Of a DNA stretch of 64,000 nt, positions 23,301 to 34,400 are shown one piece after another. The notes under the pieces are model-generated. The model made no database searches. It saw only the letters and a program-made list of their open reading frames with translations, and was not told the DNA's origin. The position numbers and the translations under genes were made by a program. The stretch's first letter is position 1. The number at the start of each line of letters is the position of its first letter. Source of the DNA: Siderastrea siderea (lineage: Eukaryota; Cnidaria; Anthozoa; Scleractinia; Rhizangiidae); NCBI GenBank assembly GCA_964030785.1, contig OZ034975.1, positions 48,574,069-48,638,068 of the forward strand. The letters are read 5' to 3'.

Positions 23301-26300
23301 TACAAGCAGTTGCATTTTTGACACAAAATTCTGTTGAAAAGTTTTGGAATCCAATTTACAGTACTTCTTTCTCTTAACCGTTTTTTCAGATTTTTTGAAA
23401 AAAGTTCTTGTTGAAAATGCAAAAAGAAGACTGACAATACCACTAATGAAGAAAGAGAAATGGTACACAAGGTACAGTGTGACTGCACTCAATAATTTGC
23501 TTTGGATTAAATTTATTCTTTTGTAAAAAAAAAAAGACGAATTTTCACGATTTACTTTGTCTTCAGATCATTGACTTTGTCAAGAAGTCCAAGAGATGGT
23601 AAGTGGCTTTAGAGATTTAAAGAAACCAGTGAAGCCTAATAGTATTCAAATTATTGTTAGTGTTTATTTGTTTGTCACATTCTCCTTATCATGCTTTAGT
23701 GTTATCTGTCTTAATACCAACTTGATAGTGACCATCAGATTATTATCACCACTTTTTTCACCAAAGCAATGCTCAGTTTTCTTATTTTGGAAACTTTTTT
23801 AATTTGTCCAGCTCTTTATTGTGAGCACTGTCCACCTTTTTCTGGTACACGCTGTTATTTGCCTTTACAAGTGAATTTCACTTTGTTAATGTGACCATTT
23901 GAAATGCCTGGTGGCTTAAAAAGACATAATTTAACAAAGATAAACACTAATAAATGCATTTGGTATTACGTGCTTCTTTTCTCTCTTTGCACTTTCTTCC
24001 TTTTTGCATAATTTGACTCTATCCTAGGTATGGAATTTTCTTTCAAAGGTTGTAATTATTTTGTTTTGGTAAAATGGTGATAATGATGGTAAGGTGTTAA
24101 TTTATGATTTATAATTTGTTTAGGCTGTTCCCCAGGAGACACACCCACTGGTACAGCTCCCTTTAAAAGAAGATGCACTGAGGCTGATGTCATCTCTCCA
24201 GCACGTCCAAGAAGAAATCAGTGAGTACTCAATTAACAAAGTGGTGAATGTATCAGAAATACACATAACAGAAAACCTTTAAAAAGAGCTCAGCTGTTGC
24301 CCAGCACTTTTATGGTGTTTACCCCAGTTTCCCAAATACTCAATTTGCTAACCCTCTCTAAAGTAATTAAAATTGCAGACTCTTAAGATGTTCACTACAT
24401 AAGAACCAAGGCAATCAAACAGCTTGTTTTCTGTGGACCACTTTATAAACATTAATAAACAGTGGGATGATTGTCTGTGTTTAATATGCATTGAATGGCT
24501 TTTGTAGGGATCACATTTCTGCATCTCAGCCAGAGCCTCGGCGACTAGACAGTGGTATTGGCAGTGGCATTTTGGAGAGTGTGGATAACGATGATGAGGG
24601 AACAGTGAATGGATTATGCTTTTCACAACCTGTTCATCCTGATCACATGCTTCTGAGCACTCAAATGCAATGCACTCAGACTGGTTCATCTCAGGTGAAG
24701 TTAAGCTTTTCCACACAGACAACAAATCTTCATATTCAGCCAGTATACTGCAGATTTCTGCCATGGGCAGTTCCAGAAAATATTCAAACCAAGGGAGGCC
24801 ACTGGAAATTCTGATGATATGGGGAGGGGTTCCAAAAGCCAAGGAGAGCTAAACTGGAATTTCCAGTGGTGTGGTGGTTCCAACAAAAAGCCCTTCTTTG
24901 TTAGGGGTATGGATGTTTCCTGGTCAGGTCGGGTTATCTGATCAGGTCCCTAGTCAAGGGAATGTACTGTCTCTTCCTTATTTGGTTTTAAAATTTGTCC
25001 ACTCGCGTACTTTCCCATTTGTTTCCTTCAGCCCTCTCTGGTAGTTAACATATTTTCCATCTTGTTGCACATGAACTCATACATGTAGCTGACTTGTACT
25101 GGGTACTTGGCATATGAGTTGATTTGGTGTAATAACAGTTAATTGTTCACGTTTCAGACTCCATTCCAGAGGCTGGTTAGGAGAATGACCCGTTTTCACA
25201 CAAAAAAGACCCCAGACAAGACTCTCCACAAGTTGAAGGAGGTTCTGGACAAACTCAAGTACAACTTCACAGTTAATTCACCTCGACAAGTGAGAAATTT
25301 TACTTTCTATGTCAGTTTGTTTATTGGTAGCATGTATAAAGTGATGATGAGTTGTTGTTGCATGAGGGGAGTGAATAAAGGTTGCAAATCCTCCAATTTT
25401 ACAATTCAACAGCTGAATCCGTCAATCTGTAAGAAAATTTGTTCAGATTTGAACAAACAATTTCTGTAATGTAATGGAACTCTGTTTTCAGTCCTGTTGA
25501 GGCTGCCACGTATAGCATTGTGTTTTGAGACGGGCAAAAGTCGGCGATATAATTAGTGGCAGATCGAAAATGCAATGCTTACATCATGAATTTTACATGC
25601 ACTGAAAAAACAATCTCTTGAGTGTAAGGGGACCTCCAAGATCCAAGTGTAAACTTTGTAACAAGCAAAAACCAAAATGCGCACCCAAAATATGGATAGA
25701 ACTGCAATCCGCTGCATTTCATGTAGGATCGGCAAATGTGTTAAAAAGTTCCCCTGAATCCAAATTCTGGGCAAAATTATTTACAAAATGCGCCAATCGG
25801 TAGACCTCATCACCCCCTTCATGCATGGAATTTGAGATCATGAATGTCATTGTACAAGGAGACTAGTTGATAGTGAATTACATGTATTGGCCATTCAACT
25901 GATATAAGTCTTGATGTTATCCACTAAAAGTTGTGATCCATTGGTTTTTGTCACCTAAGAAAATATAATCCATTGTTCAAATGAGTTTAGCAAAGATGGA
26001 AATGTCATCTACGATCTTACCCCACTAGGAATGGGCAATGTAAGCACATGAACTAGTTAAACAATTTTTCCTTGTTTAGGTCACCATATTTACAACTGAC
26101 AAAAGACAGAAGAAACTGAGTATCAAAGTAAACCTTATCGACATGAGCCCTTCACTGTTAGTTGACTTCCGGTTATCAAAGGTAGGTATAGTCTGTGCAC
26201 CTTTTTTAAATGAAACTTAAAGTGCACCTAACCCCAAAATATTTTTTTCGTTAAAATAACTCTTTGCACCTGTTCGAAAAGCATTACGCCGTTTTTTATG

Positions 26301-27805
26301 AAATCCCACTCAGGCTTGACTTTTTATAGGCTCAGGGCTTGAAATAATTTCCCGCCTGGCACCGGTCAAGTTGTCTGGTCAAACCTATTTTTGCTCGGAC
26401 ACAATCCATTATTGGCCGGACAAGTATCCACTATGTCATATCTCTATAAAATTCTCCCCCCCCCCCCCGGGCATGACGTTTACATATCAAACAAGTACAG
26501 TTTCTACGCCTTTATTGTACATGCAGCCTCGAACTCAATGCAGGAAAAGTGGAACGCACGGTACAGCCGCAACGTTCGGCAAAATCAATATTACATTTGT
26601 GCATACAACTGCCGGTTCAGTTCCATGTGTTCAATACGGTTAAATTATGAAGTTGATGAAATTAAAGCTTGCGATCTAGTTGATTATCACAATAATACAA
26701 GCTAACTGATGTGAATATACAACAACAAACACTTGCAAGTAGAATCCATATCCACTGATTTGATACAATGAAGCTTTGAATGAATAAGCTTAAATCTTGA
26801 AATGTTGCAGTACTATCTTATTAAAAGCGGCCGCGGAAATGATACTAACAGGCAACTATCTTTTTTCATTTAGAATATATACTTGAAAGCGAAAATTTGC
26901 AACCACCGCAAATTTAACAACCACTATTATGAATCATTTATCAAACGTTTTTGGTCTGGTTGTATCTCATTCTCTCTTTTCCCCTATTTATTCACGAACG
27001 CCAACAATGTTGAACCTTTAAAAATTTAAAACCTGAAGCTCTGCATGAAATTTTTCTTTACAAGCGTAAACGAACGGACACATTGTCTGGCCATCCAAGG
27101 ATTTGACCGGACAAAACCTATTTTTGACCGGACATTGTCCGTTGACCGGCCGTTATTTCAAGCCCTGAGGCTGTAAAAGTTACGAAATCTAGCCATCATA
27201 TGGTACACGACCGGGCTAGTGAGGGCATGGGCCTATTCTGGATTTGACATCACAAACTGATTTGCATCTCCTTAAGTCTTTGTAAACATGCATGCAAAGC
27301 AGTTTGTGACGTCAAATCAAGAATAGACCCATGCCCCTTCTAACTCGGTCGTGCGACAAATGGTGCTTAGTTTGTCGTAAGTTTTGAAGCCCATAAAAAA
27401 GTCAAAAACTGCAAATAATGGCGAAATGTTTTTAAAATAGGTGCAAAGATTTATATTAGCGTAAAAAATATTTTGGGGTTAGGTGCACTTTAAGGTACCA
27501 GTGGAACCTCACCTTATAAACCACCCAGACGCCACTGACATGCCCACCTCACTGGAACTAAAAAGCCTCTTCAATCCAGCTACCCTAGAAATACGTGCCT
27601 TTATTTGTGGGTCATCAGTGGTCATATCAATGGGCTCCACTGTGGGTGGAAATTGAAGGCTCTGGTGTAATTGTACACAGTGCAATTTTTCTTGCAACTT
27701 GTAATGCAACGATAACAAAAGCACTACACTCTCTCTTTTCTTTGTTTTTATCTTTTATTCGATGTAAGAGCTTAGAGACTTTGTATTATGCTCCTAATAC
27801 TTATA

Positions 27806-27860
<55 letters not shown>

Positions 27861-30095
27861 TAAGACAAGTTGCCAAAAGAATGCTAAGCAAAATAGCAAG
27901 GTAATTTGCAGCATGTATCACAGACGACTAACAAACAAGGGGTTAGTTTCTAAAGAAACTGTGGTGCTGTGTCAGTGGAGATGTGAGGCACAAAATTTTG
28001 CACTTTATCAACTGAGTTGATAAGGTAATCACTTTACGGTGGCCAATTTACCCTATCAACTCAGTTGATAGATCCAAAATTTTGTGTTTCACAGACAATT
28101 AGTCTACTTTTCCTTCAACTCGCAGTGAGAGTTTTGTGAGAAAAATTGTGCTTCGAGTTGCTGGAAAAGTCAACTAGACCAGTGCTCCAAGATGAATTTT
28201 TTCCCAGGTCGCCTTGTGGTCGCCAGATACAAAATTTTGGGCACCAAAGTGTTTTTTTCCTCATTGATATACACTTAATCATGCTAATTCCTGGCTTTGA
28301 AACATTCTTTTTTCCATCACCATGTTTCTCTACCAAATATGGAGTCTTTCTGGTATCACAGGGCATTAAATTGCACCCAAGTTTGTTGCAAAAGTGGTAG
28401 CCCAAGTAACCAAAAGTCTCTGTTACATTCTATTTCTAATATTGGAAGATGCACCGGAGAAGATTAATTTAAGTAACAGAGTGTGTGTAGTTAAGACTCG
28501 ATTCCTGAATTTATTTACTACAAATAACTTCTTGTAGTACATGTACTTTTTCCGTACCAATGGTCTTTCAGAAGAGCACTTAAGTCATCCAAAAAAACCA
28601 AAACAAAAACAATGATAAAAGATGATACAAATCGAAAAAAACCCGGTTGAGTTCAGGCCCCAAAATTGTGACCGTACACCGAGATAACACAAGCATTTTT
28701 TCTTGAATTCTGCGATCCACAATGTTTGTTTTCAGTAGTTGTTTAAATGCTAGTGATTTTAGACTGGTACAACATTCATAATAATAAAAAAGCTTTGTTA
28801 AATGCCTTGAAAAACAAGATACCTTTTCTTGTATCCAACAAATTTGTAGCCTGTACAGTTTTCCTGAGCAGTTTCACTGTTCTCTGAGGTTTTAAATCAA
28901 GTCCAAATAAACCAGAAAGCGGACGAAGTATTCTTAAGTGAAAATCATTACCGTTCTCCTCAGATGTGGAGCTAGCTGTAATGTCCTGCAAAAATTTAAA
29001 CTTTCTACAAAACTTTTGCATGCTTAATGCATCTGTATTGTAATTTGATTAAGCACTTGTTTTTCAACTTCAGAAAAACTGCAATGTCTGGAAAGAAAAT
29101 TTCGTTTTCATGAATGAAAATATCTTGCATTTGAAAAGAAACAACAAACCTGAACAGAATTACTTGTTGTTTTTCAGTGCTCTGCCCATTTTAATAGACT
29201 GAGTGATTTATTTGGCTTGTGATTTCAAAGCTGAGAGTTATGCAAATTTTGTGTAGAATGAAATTTGATATCACACTGTCTCGTTTTCTTCTCACTTGAA
29301 ACCCGATCACCCGGCGAATAGAACCTTGCAAAGGAAACTTTTCTCCATGTTGATAATAGACAACTTTGCACTATCTATGTAGCTACTAGGGGCTAGGGCT
29401 GGAGAAAAGTCGATTTTGTGCCTTGTAGTCTAAAGAACAGAAGTCGCCAGAACAGAAGTCCCCAAATTGGTGACCTTTGCAGAAATTTTAGTCGCCAAAT
29501 TGTTTTTCTACTCGCCATGGCGACCAAAACGGTTGCAGCTTGGAGCACTGTAGACTTATAAAAGTGCCTTTCGTACATTGCAAGATAAGTTTATGCACTC
29601 TCAACTACATCAAAACTCGTGTCAGGTAATTCCTACTAGGTAAATTCCATGCCTACAACTAGTCTACTTTTCTGTCAACACTCAGTAAGATAATGTCTTT
29701 TGAGAAAAATTTGGAGTTGCTGGAAAAGTTGTCTGAATGTAGTCCTCTGTTTCTCTCAACATTGTGAGATCATAAAAGATGGAATGTTTAACATGACTGT
29801 CATGAGATACATGTAAGCTGCAATGTGTAACATGTACTCTGTAATTTATATTGTGCTGGAATGACCTGAGCATGATGGTTGGCTTGCAAGTTGCAAGAAA
29901 AAAAGCCTCGTGTAACAGCGTCTTATTAGGGTTAAATAAGAGATGGTGCTAACAGTAGACCACATGATACAATACTTTTACATTATTGTACATAATTTTG
30001 CAAATGTTACTTTATTTTCTCAGGGTGATGGGCTGGAATTCAAACGACACTTTTTGAAAATCAAGGCTCAACTCAAGGACATCATAGACAGATGA
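20336..30095 (+). CDS. CHEK1: Checkpoint kinase 1 (Ser/Thr kinase)
   Basis: Fifteen exons: 20336-20397, 20554-20659, 20750-20873, 21099-21163, 21511-21580, 22105-22214, 22299-22380, 22891-22995, 23390-23471, 23567-23598, 24124-24220, 24508-24694, 25158-25289, 26080-26181 and 30024-30095. They total 1428 nt, 475 aa (human 476). CHK1 is activated by ATR after DNA damage or replication stress and inhibits CDC25. The kinase core is complete: the GEGAYGE glycine loop (about 15-21), AVKIID lysine, HRDIKPEN (Asp131), DFG (Asp149) and [10 protein letters not shown]. The regulatory tail keeps SQ sites at Ser318 (SASQPEP) and Ser373 (GSSQ), which correspond to human Ser317 and Ser345. It also keeps [13 protein letters not shown] and the C-terminal KA1-like [20 protein letters not shown]. 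The last intron is 3.8 kb and holds nested elements. AATAAA at 31037 and 31069 are candidate polyadenylation signals. Confidence 0.96.
26216..27494. mobile_element. Long-TIR element containing a second inserted element
   Basis: Outer ends CTTAAAGTGCACCTAACCCC (26216) and its complement ending at 27494 extend inward as imperfect inverted repeats for about 90-120 bp (CTTTGCACCT, GACTTTTTATRGGC). A separate pair of hAT-like ends, CAGGGCTTGAAATAA (26333) and TTATTTCAAGCCCTG (27167), defines a second element of about 835 bp inside the left part. Within the outer element, 27206-27357 is another hairpin (CGACCGGGCTAG against CTAACTCGGTCG). All lie in the last CHEK1 intron, and no transposase frame is present. 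Confidence 0.75.
27806..27860. repeat. (TTA)n microsatellite
   Basis: About eighteen uninterrupted TTA units. The preceding AT-rich stretch may be the tail of a retroelement, but I could not identify one. It lies in the last CHEK1 intron. Confidence 0.95.
27989..28086. repeat. Foldback repeat with TATCAACTNAGTTGATA palindromes
   Basis: CACAAAATTTTG at the left is inverted at the right (CAAAATTTTGTG). Inside each arm sits TATCAACTGAGTTGATA, or its complement, which is palindromic by itself. It probably is a small MITE in the last CHEK1 intron. Confidence 0.7.
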
Positions 30096-30513
30096 TGACT
30101 ACTTGTAGAAACCTTCAGACATTCAAAGAGATACCTAAAAAAGAAATTTAAAATAATGCAAAAAGTAAAATGAAAGCAGTTACTGTTCCTGTTACAAGAG
30201 AAACTTCATGATTTTTAGAATAACCATGTTTTGTTTACAATTAACTTCAGACTCTCTTTATAAGCCCCACATTGAGACCTTAGTGAGAAATTCAACACCC
30301 AGTCAAAGGTGTGGTTTAAGTAACAATTGAGTTGCTATTTCTGATTGGCTGTCACTGTAACCTGTTCAAATGTAGTTAACAGTCAAAACAGGACAAACTT
30401 TCCTGCTAAGGGTTAGTTAAATGAAGTTCATTGAAGACACAGTGTATCCTTGTGTTATGGCCCCCATTGCAGCCTCTTCAGTCACTTTCTTATGCTGCTT
30501 TAAACTCAGTGGC

Positions 30514-30571
30514 CATTTGGTGGTGGTATTACCACCACCAAAGTGGTGGTATTACCACCACCAAATGCCCC
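30514..30571. repeat. Perfect palindrome of GGTGGT/ACCACC blocks
   Basis: CATTTGGTGGTGGTATTACC and CCACCAAA alternate so that the stretch reads the same on both strands, with inner dyads GGTGGTATTACCACC (twice) around AAAGTGG. It is located about 420 bp after the CHEK1 stop, so it would be in its 3' UTR if the later AATAAA is used. Confidence 0.85.
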
Positions 30572-31434
30572 ACCAGTGTGGGGCAAAAAATAAGGGCTTA
30601 TTTCCAAATATTATTGATGGCATGTTATATGTTAAGCTGAAAGGGTAAAAAAATATTATGTAAAACAGATATTCTACAACCTTAAAGCTGATGAAGTAAT
30701 AAATAGTTAGAAAGTGATAAAAAAAAAATGTTCAGGCAGTCATGTTTAAAAATGTATTTATTTTTCATGCTATTAAAATTGAACATTATTTGACATAATG
30801 TAATCGTTAATTGTCTTTTAATTGTTAAAAATATTCATTTGATTTTAAAATTCTTTAAATTTTAACATTAAGTTAGCCTTCACACAGACAGGCAAAAAAA
30901 TGACATTAACATGATTCATATTATTTCAGCCAGTTATATAGTGCAAATCAGAAAGCCACTCAGATGCTTCGTATCATTCACATGTGTAAGAACAGTTCGA
31001 TAGAGGACATCTAGAAAATCATTTAAATGCAAGGTGAATAAACTAGAAGCTGTGTGAGTGGCTGTGGCAATAAAAGTGCTCGTGCATTTCTGATCTGCAC
31101 TATAACACTAACAACTGGAAGTTGAAAGTTCCCAAAAGAAACACCCAACTCCTGATTGCTGTCCATGGCTGACAAACACCTTTGCTGAAGTTCTCTACTA
31201 TTATTATAATAGTAACCCCCAGTTATTACCAGGGGTAATATTCCATCTGCAGCACAGGCTTAACCATTACAAATGTTCATAATTAAGTTGCTGGCCAATA
31301 ACAGAAAGGAAAAGGCACACATTGTAATGCTAACTTGTACTGTTTGTACACATGCTACTTTCATGAGTACATATTGCAGAATGCAACTAAAGCTTAATTA
31401 CCCTTCTTTTACACAATTAGAATTTTTCTGTGAT

Positions 31435-34400
31435 CTAGTGTTGTTCTACATCATAAAAAAACCTCACTAGATGATAACGGATGAAGAAGGCTATCATACT
31501 TCCAACAACCTGAGAACAAAACAGTGAAATCAATGTTTAAAAACAACAACAGTATTAAAAATCTAAAAACGTTCTCTAGTTAAAAACATTTTGAAACGGT
31601 AACCTTTCGGCTACCACTCTGTAGCCTTTGACAAACACTAAAAGAGAAAGCGAAAATCACAAATACAAGCAATAATATGTTTCATCCTGGTTACTCCTCC
31701 ATTTTCAAACAACAGTATTATCACATATGGCTCATAGGTGTTGTACTGCACCTGAGATAGACTGAAAGGACGAGAGAGCAACCACTCCTTCCAATGTTAA
31801 ATTCTTTTGTGACACAATCTCTTGTGAGCCACCACCTCTTATAGGTGACCATCTTTGAAGTTTTCAGGCATTTGGGGAAATTGGTTAAAAGAGATTTGGC
31901 TGTACATGTATTTCAGTAAACTTTGACATGCATAAATTTACACTTGCAGAAGAACATCAGGATGCTCTGTCCAAAAAGCAAGATGGTACTTTGAATAGGG
32001 AACGTGGGGTCCCCCCATGCCTTAGAGAATAGTAGCCAAGGGATGGCTATCATTTAAGAAATGACTGTTCAGTAAATACCGGTACATGCACTTGTAGTTT
32101 GGGTTTCTACTCCATAAGCTTTGGGGAAGGAAGCACCAACTTAGCTATAACTGGTTTACGGTTTTTGAAGGCAATCAATGCCCAATTTTCCCTGAGCCTC
32201 TAAAATTCTAATTTTTCAATCTTTAGGGGCACAGTGATAGCACAGTGATTACAGCACTTGCTTTCCGCCAACGTAGCCTGTTTGCATCCTAGACTTGCTA
32301 CATTAATGGTTGAGCTTCCCCTTGGTTCACGTTTCTGCTCCAACAGGTTTTCTCCCGGTCCTCTGGTTTTCTCTTTCCTCAAAACCAACATTCGATCCGG
32401 AATCAACATTGTTAAGTGTCACCCTCATTAAACAAAGTAGATTCCTTATTTACAGGGCCTAGTATTATGATAACAGAGATTTCTCTTTCAATCATTACAC
32501 TTACCTGTATTAGTAACATTATTGTAGTCAGAGTTCTTTCATGTAGGGGGCCAAGCATTTTGATAACAAAGTTTATAAGTGTAAAGTTGTTGACGCGTGT
32601 GGATTTCTTGTCTTCTCCCACACCAGTTTCCACTTGAACCAATCTTAGAAGGCTAAACACAGACAATATAAATTTTCCCAGAGGACGAAGGTCCGATGTC
32701 TTGAAAACTGCATAACTCATTCCTAGCTTGCCAGTATCTGGATTAAACCTGTAGAAACAAATTAAAACCTCATTGGCCCACTACTGTTATAAATTTATTT
32801 CAACCAATCAAAAAAAAATTTTTTTAAAGGTTACTTACAGTTACATTGTATTATAACAATTGAAGTTAAAAATTAATAGATGGACACCAAACGGGGTGCA
32901 GCCTATCTGGTGGTGTGTCAAATATTGTACAGCTGCATCTTATAGTCTGGCCATCATACAGTTGTTAATTTTACTGTCTCAGTTGTAAGTAAACTCGTAA
33001 CTTACTTGGGTAGCCTGTGTCTTGGACATGGAATGAAGCGAAAGAGTTGGGGTGTGGAGTAGATGAAGTTGATGACTTGTGGAATGAAGAACAGTAGCAT
33101 TGTTTTACTGAAGTGTCCTAAAATGCCGACCACTGCAAATGTCATGCCAGCAAAGTAGCAGAATGTGTCCCCTACAAACACTTGGGAGGGGTACCTGAAA
33201 AGTAAATATAATAGACACTGTAGGTAAGGTTGTAAAGTTGCATTTGTGCCACAGGTGGCCCACAAGGCCAGATCTTACCGGTAACCCAGCCTCTGTACAT
33301 GTAGCATGAAGCAACTAGAGGTTATGTGTTCTACTACCCTCCCTGGATGGGATGCTCGTCCACCAAAGGGTTAAATTCTAGCATTTTGTTAGGTTTTTCC
33401 AGTGGTTCACTTGTACTGACCAGCCCTGCAAAACTGACTTGTAACAGTAGACAACAAAGTAGGAGAAGTAGACAGCTAGGACTGTGTTTCCCTGCCTGCC
33501 AGAAGGTTCCTGTGCAAGAACAGTGTGAAGTAAGCAGCAAAGCAGGGGCAAAATCCCCAGCTGCCTGCACATTTTGACAGGATAGCAAGACATAATGTGG
33601 AGTAAGGGCCGATTTAGATGGTGCAATTTTTCCTAATGACTGTAGTGTGGGACTTGCTCACGTCATTTCTACAACATGAATCGTGTCATCAAGATCAGAC
33701 ATACAACACCTTCATGACAGTTGCACACTACACGAAAAATGCCATAGGATTTTGAAACATGTTAACTTTTAAAATCCTACGACAGTTGTAGCCACAATCA
33801 AAATAGCCACAATCAAGCAAAGATCATGTTATGATCTTTGCTTGACACGAGCAGCACGGGCTACAAAATTTGCATACGACAGTCATAAGCAAAAATTGTA
33901 CCGTGTAACTTGGCCCTAAAGTTTCTTGTCTGGGGTCAAATGTTAGGATAGCAGAGACTACCAAGCTCAAACCACAGAGCTTTGGATTGACAGAATTCCT
34001 ACAGTCTAACCAATAGAAGTTGTCATGACTAGTGCATTGAAATAACTACAGTACACTCACCAGTTATAGTAGAGTAATGCTGAACATGTTGCAATGAAAG
34101 GCATCATGAAATATGCGGAGAATAAATGAGCCTGCCAACAGCATGTTCCTTGCAGCTCAAATGCATTAAACACCAAGATGGAGATGGCAATGATCAAGGA
34201 CTGCCCCGCTTCAACACCATTAATGCCTGACAGGATGTTGATTGCATTTGTACAGAAAACTGCAAGCATCCCCATGTACACATAGTAAAATATTCCTGGT
34301 AAATAAGACAATGGCAAAAGAGTTGTTAATTTAGGAAAAGCTTACAGACATTTTAGTGGTTAGCTTTGTCTAATTATGCATGTTTACATTACCCCATGGA

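Noticed and set aside
27509..27724. Minus-strand frame next to the nested element
   Set aside because: No family resemblance and it lies in an intron of CHEK1; probably chance.
33326..33626. Overlapping frames on both strands rich in Cys and Leu
   Set aside because: Lie in a DPAGT1 intron between two exons that join in phase; no domain seen.
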